64,000 bases of DNA from Aeromonas piscicola (GTDB lineage Bacteria > Pseudomonadota > Gammaproteobacteria > Enterobacterales > Aeromonadaceae): positions 1 to 64,000 of the forward strand of contig NZ_CDBL01000004.1 of NCBI RefSeq assembly GCF_000820005.1. Direction: 5' to 3'. The notes beneath the pieces are model-generated. The model was not told where the DNA came from. It saw only the letters and a list, made by a program, of their open reading frames with translations, and searched no databases. Shown one piece after another: positions 26,786-38,533 of the stretch. Position 1 is the first letter of the stretch; each line of letters opens with the position of its first letter. The position numbers and the translations under genes were made by a program.

Positions 26786-28975
26786 TCAACGACTGGCCTC
26801 ATCACGGGCCTGGCTCATCTTGCCTGCCAGCGCCTTGAGCGCTTCATTGGCAAAAATATCCTCCAGATCGGTGGACAGCTTGCGACGCCAGTTGGGGTAT
26901 TCATAACTGGTGCCCGGCACGTTGACCGGCTTGTCCATCTCCAGCCAGTCTTCCAGCTGGGTGCTGAACAGGGCGCAGCTGCCGCGGGACATGTGCAGTT
27001 GCAGACCATGGTTGAGCTCGGTGTTCATGCCGACCCAGTTCACGTCATGACTGACGCTGTCAGAGATGACTCCATGAGCGTGCAGGCTGTCGAGGATCCG
27101 CTGCTTGGCCTGGTGGCGATCAGCATACAGGGTCTTGAGCACGTCTTCATCCGGATACAATCCCAGCTCGCGACCCAGCGCCAGATCGTCGCAATGCCAG
27201 AAGCCCTTGAGGGTCGGCATGTCGTGGGTGGTCAGGGCAGACATCGCCTGCTCGGTGTAGTGAGCGGGGGAGATGAAGCCGCCATCGGCCTTGGAGCGCT
27301 CGAAGAAGAACACCTTGTAAGAATGGACGCCGTTCTCTTTCAGGGTCACGTCTATGCCTTCCGGTACAGTCCCCAGATCCTCGCCGATCAGCAGGCACTG
27401 ATTGCGGTGGGATTCGAGCGCCAGGATCCCCAGCAGATCGTTGACCGGATAATAGATGTAGGCCCCCTTGGCGGCAGACTCTCCGGGCGGCACCCACCAC
27501 AGGCGCAGCAAGGCCATCACGTGGTCGATGCGCAGCGCGCCGCAGGAACGCATGTTGGCGCGGAACAGATCCACCATGGGCTGATAGGCTGCCTCGAACA
27601 GCTGGTTCGGATTCATGGGGGGCAGGCCCCAGTTCTGGCCGAGCGGGCCCAGGATATCGGGCGGCGCACCGACCGAGGCTTTCGGGCAGTAGAGATCCCG
27701 ATTGGCCCAGATCTCGGTGGAGCCTTCGGAGACGCCCACCGCCAGATCGCGGTAGATCCCCATCACCATGCCGGCCGCCTTGGCGCGGGCATCGGCTTGC
27801 GCCAGCTGCTCATCAGCCAGGAACTGCAGGTAGAGATAGAAGTTCACATCCTGGCTGTGCGCGGCCATCCAGGCAGCCACCTCGGGGTTGTGGTAATCCC
27901 GCAACTCCTCCGGCCATACCGGCCAGCCCCAGGCGTTTTCGCCCTTGGCATAGAAGTGGGCCTGCAGGGCATCAAATGCCGCCTGCTGTTGCAGACTGTC
28001 GCCACCGGCCGCCACAAAGGCATCGAGACTGGCCTGACGCTCGGCACTGAAACTGGCCTGGTCGAACACCTGACGCAGCATGCCGATCTTGGTCTCGATG
28101 ACGCCGGTATAATCCACATTGCTCTTGGCACGCAGCTCGTTCAGGTGCTGCTGGAAGGCCGGATTGGCTACCTCCGCCTTGAGCCGATCGTTGGCCAGAA
28201 ACTCGGGCACAGCTTCCACGTTGATATAGGCCACATTGAGCCAGCGACGGGAAGAGGGGCTGTAAGGGCTGGCACTCTCGGGGTTGGCCGGATAGAGGGC
28301 ATGAATGGGATTCAGACCCACAAAGTGGGCCCCCCAAGCGGCCGCTTTCTCGACCAGCTGGCCGAGATCGCTGAAGTCGCCTATGCCCCAGTTGTGGCGG
28401 CTGCGCAGGCAGTAGAGCTGCACGCTAGGGCCCCACACCTTGCGGCCTTCGGCGATGGGAGTCTGCTTATAGCAGGATTTGGGCGCGACGATGAGACGCA
28501 TGCTGGCAAGTGGCTCATCGTTGCCCTCTTCGAGCAGGGTCAGCTGGTGATAACCAAGCTCTGGCTGTACATCCAGCGCCACGCGATAGGCTTGGCACTC
28601 CATCTCTTCGAATTCGGCGACGCCGACCAGCTCACCCTCGATGGGGGTGATTTGACCGGACAACACAGTCCCCTGCTCCAGCATGAGCTGCCAGGTAAGG
28701 GCGTCATTGACGAAATCGATGGGCAGACGGACTTCAAGGGTGATGGGCTCACCGCTGCGGACCACCATGACGGGATCCAGCGCGCGCAGCCAATGCTGAC
28801 GGAGCTCCTCTTCCAGCTGCTCGGTCAGGGCGACCTCGTCATCGACGCGATAACCCATGGCGCCCAGCATGGCGGCCTTGCTCTCTTCGGATACCTGGGC
28901 CGGGTGGCCCCAGGCATCAACATACTCACTGGCGATGCCTTTGGCGGCAGCCAGCTGTTCAATCAGGGTGGTCAT
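26786..28975 (-). CDS. malQ: 4-alpha-glucanotransferase (amylomaltase)
   Basis: The 729-residue GH77 enzyme disproportionates maltodextrins. Catalytic residues appear in ALRIDHVMALLRLWW (nucleophile Asp), LIGEDLGTVP (acid/base Glu) and LTTHDMPTLKGFW (third Asp). The N-terminal extension of about 150 residues is the one seen in enterobacterial MalQ. It is the first gene of the glycogen operon and diverges from gap across a 345-base region. Linking malQ with glgB and glgX suggests a joint glycogen and maltodextrin role. Confidence 0.94.
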   Translation of the reverse strand: MTTLIEQLAAAKGIASEYVDAWGHPAQVSEESKAAMLGAMGYRVDDEVALTEQLEEELRQHWLRALDPVMVVRSGEPITLEVRLPIDFVNDALTWQLMLEQGTVLSGQITPIEGELVGVAEFEEMECQAYRVALDVQPELGYHQLTLLEEGNDEPLASMRLIVAPKSCYKQTPIAEGRKVWGPSVQLYCLRSRHNWGIGDFSDLGQLVEKAAAWGAHFVGLNPIHALYPANPESASPYSPSSRRWLNVAYINVEAVPEFLANDRLKAEVANPAFQQHLNELRAKSNVDYTGVIETKIGMLRQVFDQASFSAERQASLDAFVAAGGDSLQQQAAFDALQAHFYAKGENAWGWPVWPEELRDYHNPEVAAWMAAHSQDVNFYLYLQFLADEQLAQADARAKAAGMVMGIYRDLAVGVSEGSTEIWANRDLYCPKASVGAPPDILGPLGQNWGLPPMNPNQLFEAAYQPMVDLFRANMRSCGALRIDHVMALLRLWWVPPGESAAKGAYIYYPVNDLLGILALESHRNQCLLIGEDLGTVPEGIDVTLKENGVHSYKVFFFERSKADGGFISPAHYTEQAMSALTTHDMPTLKGFWHCDDLALGRELGLYPDEDVLKTLYADRHQAKQRILDSLHAHGVISDSVSHDVNWVGMNTELNHGLQLHMSRGSCALFSTQLEDWLEMDKPVNVPGTSYEYPNWRRKLSTDLEDIFANEALKALAGKMSQARDEASR

Positions 28976-30316
<1,341 letters not shown>

Positions 30317-30342
30317 TTTGGGATGCGCAATCAAGTAGCTTG

Positions 30343-30369
30343 AAAAAGGCGGCCATTGGCCGCCTTTTT
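30343..30369 (+). terminator. Intrinsic terminator after gap
   Basis: AAAAAGGCGGCC and GGCCGCCTTTTT pair around ATT. This strong hairpin separates gap from the mutarotase gene. Confidence 0.9.
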
Positions 30370-30431
30370 GTATTCTGGACCGTGGATTTTCCGACCCTCT
30401 CTTCTGAATGTGCGCGAGCACAGGAGTCCTC

Positions 30432-31298
30432 ATGCAACCGACACGCTCTCTGACTGCCCACTGTACCCTCAGCCACAATGCGGCTGGTCAGCCCCTGCTC
30501 ACCATCGACAATGGCGATGCCAAGGCCGAGATAAGCCTGTTTGGCGCCCATGTGTTGCGCTACCAGCGCCACGGCGAACCCGCCTCGATCTGGCTCAGCG
30601 ACAAGGCCGTGCTGGATGGCAGCAAGCCCATCCGCGGCGGCATTCCCATCTGCTGGCCCTGGTTTGGCCCGGCCCCCGCCCGTGTCGGCAGCGGCAAACC
30701 GTCCCACGGTTTCGCCCGCACCAGCCTCTGGACCCTGGACGGCGTCTCCGATCACGGCGATGGCACGCTCGTCCATCTGTCTCTGCGTGACAACGACGCG
30801 ACCCGCACCATCTGGCCCCACCCCTTCGAACTGGAACTGGACGTCCTGGTCGGCAAGGAGCTCTCGCTGGTGCTGACCACTCGCAACACGGGCAAAGCCC
30901 CCGTCGCCTATAATGCCGCCTTGCACACCTATCTGCAGATAAGCGCCCCAGAGGCTGTCAGCGTGACCGGGCTGGGCGAGCCTTACGCCGACAAGCTGAC
31001 CGGCCAGGATGCGCAGCAACAGGGCGCTCTGACGCTCACAGCGGCCATTGATCGGGTCTACCACCAACCTGAGGCCATGATCCGGGTTCAGGATCGCGAT
31101 CGCACTACTCAGGTGGTCAGCGGCAACCACGACAGCATTGTGGTCTGGACCCCCTGGCTGGAAGGCGCCACCGCCATGGCTGACATGAGCGACGACGGCT
31201 ACCGCACCATGCTCTGTGTCGAAGCGGCCATCACGGCCGAGGCTGGTGTAGTCATTGCGCCGGATGAAGAGCACAACCTCTCGACCGTGATCCTCTGA
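30432..31298 (+). CDS. D-hexose-6-phosphate mutarotase (YeaD-like)
   Basis: The 288-residue aldose 1-epimerase-fold protein matches YeaD: SLFGAHVLRYQRHGEPASIW, then RGGIPICWPWFGP and the histidine in KPSHGFARTSLW. It interconverts the anomers of glucose-6-phosphate, at the head of glycolysis. ATG 30432 follows AGGAGTCCTC. The position after gap matches enteric gapA-yeaD. Confidence 0.92.
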   Translation: MQPTRSLTAHCTLSHNAAGQPLLTIDNGDAKAEISLFGAHVLRYQRHGEPASIWLSDKAVLDGSKPIRGGIPICWPWFGPAPARVGSGKPSHGFARTSLWTLDGVSDHGDGTLVHLSLRDNDATRTIWPHPFELELDVLVGKELSLVLTTRNTGKAPVAYNAALHTYLQISAPEAVSVTGLGEPYADKLTGQDAQQQGALTLTAAIDRVYHQPEAMIRVQDRDRTTQVVSGNHDSIVVWTPWLEGATAMADMSDDGYRTMLCVEAAITAEAGVVIAPDEEHNLSTVIL

Positions 31299-31318
31299 TC
31301 TTCACGGCCCCCATAACG

Positions 31319-31347
31319 AAAGAGGGCACCCAACGGGTGCCCTCTTC
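31319..31347. terminator. Terminator-like hairpin between the convergent mutarotase and nadA genes
   Basis: AAGAGGGCACCC pairs with GGGTGCCCTCTT around a three-base loop. Placed between two convergent stops, it probably serves both, although the T-runs are short. Confidence 0.75.
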
Positions 31348-31367
31348 ACATCTCATGCCCCAATAGA

Positions 31368-32441
31368 TCAGGCATTGCCCTGGGTCTTGAGCCTGAGCTC
31401 GGCGGCAAAATCGAGCATGCGATCCAGCGGGATCAGCGCCTTCACCCGCAGGGCTTCATCCACCAGGATTTCGTGACGCTCGGCGCCATCGGTCAACGCC
31501 TCCTTGATCGCCACCAGGCCATTCATCGCCATCCAGGGACAGTGGGCGCAGCTACGGCAGGTGGCACCATCGCCACCGGTCGGCGCCTCGACCATCTCCT
31601 TGTCCGGACAAGCCTGCTGCATCTTGTAGAAGATGCCGCGATCGGTCGCCACTATCAGCTTCTGCTGGGGCAGCTCTTTGGCCGCCTTGATCAGCTGACT
31701 GGTGGAGCCCACCGCATCGGCCAGCTCGATGACGGAAGCCGGAGATTCCGGGTGCACCAGCACAGCCGCATCCGGGTTCTGCTCCTTCAGCTCGCGCAGG
31801 GCTTTGGCCTTGAATTCGTCATGGACGATGCAGTGGCCCTGCCAGCGCAGCATCTGGGCACCCGTCTTCTTCTCGATATAAGCGCCCAGGTGCCTGTCCG
31901 GGCCCCAGATGATCTTGTGACCCTGGCTGTCGAGATGCTCGACTATCTCAAGCGCAATGCTGGAGGTCACCACCCAGTCTGCCCGCGCCTTCACCGCTGC
32001 CGAGGTATTGGCATAGACCACCACTATGTGGTCGGGATGAGCATCGCAGAAAGCCGAGAATTTATCGATGGGACAACCCAGATCGAGGGAACACTCGGCC
32101 TCCAGGGTCGGCATCAGCACCCGCTTGTGAGGACTCAGGATCTTGGAGGTCTCCCCCATGAAACGCACCCCGGCCACAATCAGGGTCTGGGCGGCGTGAT
32201 CCCGGCCAAAACGGGCCATCTCGAGGGAGTCACCGACAAAACCACCGGTGGCCTCGGCCAGCGCCTGGATCTCGGGATCCGTGTAGTAGTGGGCAACCAG
32301 CACGGCCTGACGCTCTTTCAGCAGTGCCTTGATGTCTGCGATCAGGGTCGTTTTCTGCTCGGCGGTCAGCGGGGCTGGTTTGACCGGGAACGGGTAGTCC
32401 ATCTCGACCACCGGAGGGATATTGCTCAGTGCATTGCTCAT
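31368..32441 (-). CDS. nadA: Quinolinate synthase
   Basis: The 357-residue enzyme condenses iminoaspartate with dihydroxyacetone phosphate in NAD synthesis. [14 protein letters not shown] opens the first repeat, and three cysteines ligate the 4Fe-4S cluster, including those in LDLGCPID and CRSCAHCPW. Its neighbourhood, beside the Lys/Val tRNA array and tol-pal, matches E. coli, but here a chemoreceptor gene lies between nadA and the tRNAs. Confidence 0.96.
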   Translation of the reverse strand: MSNALSNIPPVVEMDYPFPVKPAPLTAEQKTTLIADIKALLKERQAVLVAHYYTDPEIQALAEATGGFVGDSLEMARFGRDHAAQTLIVAGVRFMGETSKILSPHKRVLMPTLEAECSLDLGCPIDKFSAFCDAHPDHIVVVYANTSAAVKARADWVVTSSIALEIVEHLDSQGHKIIWGPDRHLGAYIEKKTGAQMLRWQGHCIVHDEFKAKALRELKEQNPDAAVLVHPESPASVIELADAVGSTSQLIKAAKELPQQKLIVATDRGIFYKMQQACPDKEMVEAPTGGDGATCRSCAHCPWMAMNGLVAIKEALTDGAERHEILVDEALRVKALIPLDRMLDFAAELRLKTQGNA

Positions 32442-32582
32442 TGCGACTGTTCCATCAAGGCTTGGAAAGGCAAAAATTATAACCAGAAGCCGCGCACAAA
32501 CCCATCAACAAATCCTGTGCTACGCAAGTGTCCGAATATACTCAAGTAATTCGTTGTCATTCTTGCCAAAAGGAGTTGTCGA

Positions 32583-34688
32583 ATGAAACAACGCTCGCTC
32601 AAAACCAAGCTGCTGCTGCTCACCATGGGGCTCTTCCTGTTCAGCGGCATCGCCATGACGCTGATACAGTCCTCCTCCCTGCAATCACTGCGCAGCAACA
32701 TCATGAACCAGACCCGCCAGGCGCTGGAACAGGAGGTTTCCCGCACCCTGCAGTTCCAGGCCGAGCGCTACGCGGTGCAGATAGCCGCCTTGCTGCAGCA
32801 GTCCTATCAGGTGCCGCTGGGGATAGCCGCTCAGCTTGAGGGCAGCATGGCCCAGTCGGATCGCATCCTCTCCCGCCCCCAGGTCGAGACCCTGCTGGGC
32901 AGTCGCTTGCAGCAGGCGAGCGGCATCAGCTCCATCTATGCCCAGTTTGAGCCCAATGGCTACGATGGCCAAGATGCCACCTGGCCGTCCGGCGCATCCC
33001 ATTCAGTCCCCAACAAGGGCAGCCTGGAGATCTACTTCGTTCGCGATCAGGGCGGGAAAGTGTCGCAACAGCAGGTGGACGCCGCAGCCAGTGACGCCAA
33101 GTACGATACCTCGGTCAACGAATTCGGTATTCGCAACAGCGAGTGGTACTTGTGTGGTCGCGATACCCGTCGACCCTGTCTGATGGAACCCTACCTCTAC
33201 GAGATAAGCCCGGGCAACCAGATGCTGATGACCAGCCTGACGGTGCCCATCCTCAAGGAGGGCAAGTTCGTTGGCATAACTGGTGTCGACATGAACTTGC
33301 CCATTTTCCAGCAACTGGCAGAAAGTCTGGGTAAAAGCCTGTATGACAACCAGGCCGACGTAACGCTGGTCAGCAAGCTGGGGCTCATCGTCGGCAGCAA
33401 CCGTTACGCCGACAAGCTGGGCCGCCCGCTGACGGAGGCAGGGCTGACCGCGCCAACCGGACAAACGCTGAATACCGACACCGATTTCATCTTGCAGCAA
33501 CCAGTGCGGATCGAGGCGGCCGATACCCAGTGGTGGCTGCTGATCAAGGTGCCCAAGGCGCTGGCCCTGAGTCAGGCCAACACCATCAGCAACCAGCTGG
33601 GCGACCTGCTGCAAGCCGCCCAGCAACAACAGCTGATTGCCGTCACCATCATCACCCTGCTGGCGCTTGGGCTGCTCATCTGGTTTATCCAGACCATCAC
33701 GGCCCCGCTGTCGCTCATCAGCCGCCACGTCGCCCACCTTTCCAGCAACGAGGGGGATCTGACCCAGCAGATGCAGGTAGACACTCATCAGGAGCTGATC
33801 GAACTGGCCGGCCAGCTCAACGCCTTTCTTGGCAAGCTGCGTGGCATGGTGCAGGGCAGCAAGCAGATTGGACAGCAAGTGCGCCAGCAGGCACAGGGGA
33901 TGAAGCAGACGGCCGACACCATGCGCGCCAGCCTGGATGAACAGAGCATAGAACTGGAGAGCGTGGTCAGCGCCATGCATCAAATGAGCACCACTGCTGT
34001 CAGTGTGGCGGGTTATGCGGAGCAGGCCGCCCAGGAGTCGGAGGCAGCCACCCATCACATCAACACCGCCCAGCAGACCCTGAGCCGCGCTCGTACCGAG
34101 ATCCATACGCTAGTCGAGGACATGCACCAGGCCGACAAGGCGGTGGCCCAGGTGGCCCAACGCAGCACCAATATCAGCCGCATTCTGGATGTGATCAGAG
34201 CCATCGCCGAGCAGACCAACCTGCTGGCGCTCAATGCGGCCATAGAGGCGGCGCGGGCGGGAGACATGGGACGAGGCTTTGCGGTGGTGGCAGACGAAGT
34301 CCGGGCGCTCGCCACCAAGACCCGCGAGTCCACCGACGAGATAGGCCAGCTCATCGGCAGCCTGCAAACCGAGGTGAGCAGCAGCCAGCAGCTGATGAGC
34401 ACAGGCATCACCCGTTCGGCCAGTACGGTCGAGGGCACGGAGCAGGCCTTCGAAGCACTCAACCGGGTGGTCGCCCAGATCCAGCAGATCCACGATCACA
34501 TCAGCCAGGTCGCCACGGCGGCCGAGCAGCAGAGTGCCGTCAGCGACGACATCAACCAGAACCTGATGCGCATTGGTGATGCCGCCACCACCCTGGGACA
34601 GGAGGCCAGTGCCAGCCATCGCCTGAGCGAGGAGCTGGAGCAGGCCTCTGGCGCCCTGGCAACCCAGCTGGATCGTTTGAGAACCTGA
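32583..34688 (+). CDS. Methyl-accepting chemotaxis protein with a periplasmic Cache-like domain
   Basis: The 701-residue receptor has a first membrane helix at residues about 9-29, a large periplasmic domain ending in [16 protein letters not shown] (double-Cache style), a second helix at about 350-372, a HAMP region ([17 protein letters not shown]) and a cytoplasmic signalling hairpin with [18 protein letters not shown]. It should sense a small extracellular ligand and control CheA. No che genes are in the window. The gene sits between nadA and the tRNA array, a junction that is tight in E. coli. Confidence 0.92.
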   Translation: MKQRSLKTKLLLLTMGLFLFSGIAMTLIQSSSLQSLRSNIMNQTRQALEQEVSRTLQFQAERYAVQIAALLQQSYQVPLGIAAQLEGSMAQSDRILSRPQVETLLGSRLQQASGISSIYAQFEPNGYDGQDATWPSGASHSVPNKGSLEIYFVRDQGGKVSQQQVDAAASDAKYDTSVNEFGIRNSEWYLCGRDTRRPCLMEPYLYEISPGNQMLMTSLTVPILKEGKFVGITGVDMNLPIFQQLAESLGKSLYDNQADVTLVSKLGLIVGSNRYADKLGRPLTEAGLTAPTGQTLNTDTDFILQQPVRIEAADTQWWLLIKVPKALALSQANTISNQLGDLLQAAQQQQLIAVTIITLLALGLLIWFIQTITAPLSLISRHVAHLSSNEGDLTQQMQVDTHQELIELAGQLNAFLGKLRGMVQGSKQIGQQVRQQAQGMKQTADTMRASLDEQSIELESVVSAMHQMSTTAVSVAGYAEQAAQESEAATHHINTAQQTLSRARTEIHTLVEDMHQADKAVAQVAQRSTNISRILDVIRAIAEQTNLLALNAAIEAARAGDMGRGFAVVADEVRALATKTRESTDEIGQLIGSLQTEVSSSQQLMSTGITRSASTVEGTEQAFEALNRVVAQIQQIHDHISQVATAAEQQSAVSDDINQNLMRIGDAATTLGQEASASHRLSEELEQASGALATQLDRLRT

Positions 34689-34705
34689 TGAGAAACAGCC
34701 ATAAA

Positions 34706-34731
34706 AAAAGCCCGCATCGTTGCGGGCTTTT
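34706..34731. terminator. Bidirectional terminator between the chemoreceptor gene and the tRNA array
   Basis: AAAAGCCCGCA and TGCGGGCTTTT pair around a four-base loop. It serves the receptor gene on the plus strand and ends the tRNA transcript on the minus strand. Confidence 0.88.
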
Positions 34732-34736
34732 CGATC

Positions 34737-34812
34737 TGGTGGTCGTTACTGGGATCGAACCAGTGACCCCCTCCTTGTAAGGGAGGTGCTCTCCCAGCTG
34801 AGCTAAACGACC
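34737..34812 (-). tRNA. tRNA-Val (TAC)
   Basis: The 76-base cloverleaf includes CCA. The acceptor is GGTCGTT/AACGACC, the anticodon loop is CTTACAA with anticodon TAC, and the T loop is TTCGATC. It is the last tRNA of the six-gene minus-strand array. Confidence 0.97.
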
Positions 34813-34829
34813 TGGGATTCTTGAAATGA

Positions 34830-34905
34830 TGGTGGGTCGTGCTGGATTCGAACCAGCGACCAATTGATTAAAAGTCAACTGCTCTACCGACTGAGCTAAC
34901 GACCC
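34830..34905 (-). tRNA. tRNA-Lys (TTT)
   Basis: The 76 bases include encoded CCA. The acceptor is GGGTCGT/ACGACCC and the anticodon loop is CTTTTAA. It has the same sequence as the copy at 35267. Confidence 0.97.
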
Positions 34906-34928
34906 ATCTAAATCATTTTTTTACAAAC

Positions 34929-35004
34929 TGGTGGTCGTTACTGGGATCGAACCAGTGACCCCCTCCTTGTAAGGGAGGTGCTCTCCCAGCTGAGCTAAAC
35001 GACC
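34929..35004 (-). tRNA. tRNA-Val (TAC)
   Basis: This is identical to the Val genes at 34737 and 35161 over its 76 bases, with encoded CCA. Confidence 0.97.
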
Positions 35005-35025
35005 TGGGAATGCTTGTTGCCAAAC

Positions 35026-35101
<76 letters not shown>

Positions 35102-35160
35102 CCACCTTCTGCCTGGCACTGTTCGCCTTCGGCAAACAGTTTCAACTCTACTCACAAAAC

Positions 35161-35236
35161 TGGTGGTCGTTACTGGGATCGAACCAGTGACCCCCTCCTT
35201 GTAAGGGAGGTGCTCTCCCAGCTGAGCTAAACGACC
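35161..35236 (-). tRNA. tRNA-Val (TAC)
   Basis: This third copy is identical to the other two Val genes. The spacer before it is longer, about 59 bases. Confidence 0.97.
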
Positions 35237-35266
35237 TGGGAATTCTGTCTCCACCTGGTGGAGAAA

Positions 35267-35342
35267 TGGTGGGTCGTGCTGGATTCGAACCAGCGACCAA
35301 TTGATTAAAAGTCAACTGCTCTACCGACTGAGCTAACGACCC
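35267..35342 (-). tRNA. tRNA-Lys (TTT)
   Basis: This is the first tRNA of the array in the direction of transcription, 76 bases with CCA. The promoter-like pair at 35394-35421 lies upstream. Confidence 0.97.
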
Positions 35343-35393
35343 TCACCACGACCAGGACCGGCTGCAATACTGCACCGGCTCTGACGGCGGCCT

Positions 35394-35421
35394 ATATTAC
35401 GGATTTATCATCCTGGCGCAA
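35394..35421 (-). promoter_or_regulatory. Candidate promoter of the tRNA array
   Basis: On the minus strand TTGCGC and TAATAT are 16 bases apart, followed by a GC-rich stretch (AGGCCGCC), typical of stringently controlled stable-RNA promoters. The location between cpoB and the first tRNA fits. Confidence 0.6.
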
Positions 35422-35516
35422 TAGAAAATTCTTAAATTCAATCTGATTGTTCACTGCGCATACAAAGCGGGGCCGTATTTACAAGACTGTTACGAAAACA
35501 GTGACATACGGCAATG

Positions 35517-36317
35517 CTACAACTTGCTCAGACTCTGCTTGGCCAACTGGGCCGGCGAGGTATTGGGATAGCCCTTGATCACCTGCTCATAGAAGGTCTT
35601 GGCTTCCGCTTTCTTGCCATCTAGCTGTGCCAGCATACCCAGCTTCAGCAGGGCATCGGCCCGCTTGGGAGACTTGCTGAACTTGTTCGCCACGGTAGAG
35701 AACTGGGCCGCGGCACCGGTTCTGTCACCCTTGTTGAACAGCAGCTGACCGAGCCAGTAGTGGGCATTCGGCACATAGCCCGAGCTTGGGTACTGCTTGA
35801 TGAACCCTTCGAAGGCGGGAATGGCCTTGTCGTAGTTCTTGTCCTTCAGCACCATGTTCACGGCCGCATCATAGGCCTGATTTTCATCCAGATTGGCGGA
35901 GTAGTTGGCCGCAGCAGCCGGGGCTGCGCTCGCACCGGCCACCGGTGTGGCGGGGGCAGCGGCAGGCTGGCTATTGGCCACCTTGTCGAGCTCCTGGTAG
36001 AGCTGGCGCTGACGCTCTTGCGACTGCTCCATCTGGTAGGTTTGCTGCTCCAGCTGGCCGCGCAGTTCGGAGACCTCCCCTTGCAGGGAATCCACCTGTT
36101 GCTGCAACTCGGCTTGCAGGCGCAGACGGGCATTGAGGGTGCGCTCCAGCAAGGCGACCCTGTCTTCCAGGCTGCCTGTGGGCATGATGGCGCCATTGTT
36201 GCCGCTGAGGGCCACGCTACCACCGCCACTGAGATCGCTCACGGGCGCAGCCGCCTGAGCGCTCAGTGCAACTAACACTGCCATCACAAGAGTTGCTTGC
36301 TTGTACACAGATTTCAT
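35517..36317 (-). CDS. cpoB: Cell division coordinator CpoB (YbgF)
   Basis: The 266-residue periplasmic protein links the Tol-Pal system with peptidoglycan synthesis during constriction. It has a signal peptide (MKSVYKQATLVMAVLVALSA), a trimerising coiled coil at residues about 55-105 (LQAELQQQVDSLQGEVSELR) and C-terminal TPR repeats (AYDAAVNMVLKDKNYDKAIP). It closes the ybgC-tolQRAB-pal-cpoB cluster. ATG 36317 is chosen; TTG 36326 lacks support. Directly upstream lie three tandem copies of its own signal-peptide region. Confidence 0.94.
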   Translation of the reverse strand: MKSVYKQATLVMAVLVALSAQAAAPVSDLSGGGSVALSGNNGAIMPTGSLEDRVALLERTLNARLRLQAELQQQVDSLQGEVSELRGQLEQQTYQMEQSQERQRQLYQELDKVANSQPAAAPATPVAGASAAPAAAANYSANLDENQAYDAAVNMVLKDKNYDKAIPAFEGFIKQYPSSGYVPNAHYWLGQLLFNKGDRTGAAAQFSTVANKFSKSPKRADALLKLGMLAQLDGKKAEAKTFYEQVIKGYPNTSPAQLAKQSLSKL

Positions 36318-36551
36318 TCGGATCAAACCTTAGCGTTTAGTGCAAATAAAACGGCCATCGCAATAGTCGCTTACTTATACACAAATTTCATTCGGATCAA
36401 ATCGGTAGCCTCGGTGTATATAAAACGGCCATCACAATAGTCGCTTGTTTATACACAAATTTCATTCAGATCAAACCGGTAGCTTCAGTGTAAATAAAAC
36501 GGCCATCGAAATGGCCGCTTGCATATACACGAATTTCATTCGGATCAAACC
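36318..36551 (-). repeat. Three 74-base tandem copies of the cpoB 5' end
   Basis: ATG codons at 36539, 36465 and 36391 precede the real one at 36317, each exactly 74 bases apart. Each copy repeats TTTGATC(C/T)GAATGAAAT and the signal-peptide region. By my count copy 3 matches the gene at about 51 of its first 63 bases. Copies 1 and 2 keep open frames of 22 codons (MKFVYMQAAISMAVLFT..., MKFVYKQATIVMAVLYT...), each ending in TGA five bases before the next ATG. Copy 3 stops after MKFVYK. All three have Phe where CpoB has Ser, so they resemble one another more than the gene. The array begins at the pal stop codon. Confidence 0.95.
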
Positions 36552-37076
36552 TTAGTAAACCAGAACCGCACGGCGGTTTTTGGCAAAGGCATCCTCGGTA
36601 TGAGACATATCCAGCGGCTTCTCTTCGCCATAGCTGACGATGGAAAGCTGCTCGGCCTGCACACCCAGGGTTTGCAGATACTTGGCTACAGCCTTGGCAC
36701 GACGCTCGCCCAGCGCGATGTTGTATTCCGGAGTACCGCGCTCATCGGCGTGGCCTTCGATCAACACCTTGACGGACGGACGCTCACGCAGGTAGCTGGC
36801 GTGTGCATCCAGCAGATCAGCGTACTGACCCTGAATGTCATAACCATCAAACGGGAAGTAGATCACGTTGTCGCGTTGCAGTGCTTCGAACTTCTGACGC
36901 ATCTGCTCTTCCGGGGACAACATGCCGTTTGCGCCACCGGTTTGTACACCGCCCATGCCGTCGGTCATGCCTGACTCGGCGCCTGCGGCGTCGGAATCAG
37001 AAGAGGAGCTACAAGCGGCCAGGGTGAACAGTGGCAGTGCGATGGCCAAACCCTTGAGCAGTTTATTGAGTTGCAT
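36552..37076 (-). CDS. pal: Peptidoglycan-associated lipoprotein
   Basis: The 174-residue outer-membrane lipoprotein has lipobox TLAAC at residues about 18-22, a short Ser/Gly linker and a C-terminal OmpA-like domain that binds diaminopimelate (KVLIEGHADERGTPEYNIAL, then GERRAKAV). It works with TolB and TolA in outer-membrane constriction. AAGGAAATAGC precedes the ATG. Confidence 0.96.
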   Translation of the reverse strand: MQLNKLLKGLAIALPLFTLAACSSSSDSDAAGAESGMTDGMGGVQTGGANGMLSPEEQMRQKFEALQRDNVIYFPFDGYDIQGQYADLLDAHASYLRERPSVKVLIEGHADERGTPEYNIALGERRAKAVAKYLQTLGVQAEQLSIVSYGEEKPLDMSHTEDAFAKNRRAVLVY

Positions 37077-37125
37077 GCTATTTCCTTAAACCTTTATAAC
37101 AAAACAAAAAACAATCGAATTTTTA

Positions 37126-38451
37126 TCAATTCAAGAAGGGCGACCAAGCTGGTGCACGAATTTCACCGCTACTGGTCGGAAGCACAGCCTTGAAGCGACC
37201 ATCGGTCGATACCAACGCCAGACTCTTGCGACCTTGATAGATGGTGGCATAAATGATCATGCTGCCATTGGGAGCCACACTTGGCGACTCATCCAGAGCA
37301 CTCTGGGTAAGGACCAACAGGGCATTGTTTTCCATGTCCTGACGGGCAATACGGTATTGTCCCTGAACACGGGTCACCATCACCATGATTTTGCCATCAG
37401 GAGTAATGGATGCACCCTGGTTGGATTCACCTTCCCACGTCATCCGGTGAGTCATACCAGTCGCCAAATTTACGCTATAAATCTGGGGTTTGCCACCACG
37501 TTCAGAGGTGAACAACAAACTTTGCCCGTCCGGCATCCAGGAGGGTTCGGTGTCGATCACCCGGCTGGTGGTGACTCTGGTCAGCTGCTTGCTAGCGACA
37601 TCAATCACATAGAGGTTCGGTGAACCATCTTTGGAGAGAACGATAGCCAAGCGACGACCATCCGGAGACCACTCAGGCGCCCCGTTAATACCACGGAAAC
37701 TGGAGATCAGACTGCGCTGCTGGGTGTAGATATCCTGCACATAGATTTCGGACTTCTGGTTCTCGAAGCTCACGTAAGCCAGCTTGCTGCCATCCGGCGA
37801 CCAGGCCGGAGACATCAACGGCTCGCGGGAGCGCAGCAGGGTCTTCTCGTTGTAACCATCGTAGTCGGCGATGCGCAGCTGGTACGGGAACTGGGTCCCC
37901 TGTTGCACTGAGACGTAGGCCAGACGGGTCAGGAAGGCGCCACGTTCACCGGTCAGACGCTCATAGACGATGTCGGAGATGCGGTGGGCAAACTGGCGCA
38001 TCTGGGCACCCGGAATGGTCGCCATGCGGCTATCCAGGATATAACCATTGCTCTCGCCGCCCTGGGTCTTGGCCAGCTGGCCCTTCAGCACGTCGACCAG
38101 CTCGAAGTTGATCTTGTAAGTGCCGTCGCCGACAGCCGAAATAGAACCCACCACCACGGCTTCAACCCCTTGGGACGCCCAGGGAGCGAAGTTGATCTCG
38201 CCACTGGAGCTCGGGGTCTGCGGCATCTGGCCACGGGCCAGCGGTTTGAACTTGCCACTGCGCATCAGATCGTTGGAGACCACTTCCGCGATGTCCTGCG
38301 GCAGTTGCCCGTTCCCTTCCCACTTGAAGGGGGCGACGGCAATGGGACGTGCGCTATCAATACCGCCGGTGATGACGATGTCCAAGGCCGCCTGGGCACT
38401 CTGGCCCAGCAACAAACAGCCAACCAAAGCAAAAAATACTTTTCTGATCAT
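37126..38451 (-). CDS. tolB: Tol-Pal system protein TolB
   Basis: The 441-residue periplasmic protein has a signal peptide ([20 protein letters not shown]), an N-terminal domain that contacts TolA, and a six-bladed beta-propeller with repeated [15 protein letters not shown] blades ([29 protein letters not shown]) that binds Pal. Length and order match gammaproteobacterial TolB. Confidence 0.96.
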   Translation of the reverse strand: MIRKVFFALVGCLLLGQSAQAALDIVITGGIDSARPIAVAPFKWEGNGQLPQDIAEVVSNDLMRSGKFKPLARGQMPQTPSSSGEINFAPWASQGVEAVVVGSISAVGDGTYKINFELVDVLKGQLAKTQGGESNGYILDSRMATIPGAQMRQFAHRISDIVYERLTGERGAFLTRLAYVSVQQGTQFPYQLRIADYDGYNEKTLLRSREPLMSPAWSPDGSKLAYVSFENQKSEIYVQDIYTQQRSLISSFRGINGAPEWSPDGRRLAIVLSKDGSPNLYVIDVASKQLTRVTTSRVIDTEPSWMPDGQSLLFTSERGGKPQIYSVNLATGMTHRMTWEGESNQGASITPDGKIMVMVTRVQGQYRIARQDMENNALLVLTQSALDESPSVAPNGSMIIYATIYQGRKSLALVSTDGRFKAVLPTSSGEIRAPAWSPFLN

Positions 38452-38533
38452 GGCTTAAATACTCGGTTCCAATAAAAATGAGAGGTTAAATTCCTTTCTC
38501 AGCAAGACGCTGCCTGACCCCGTTTTATCATGC

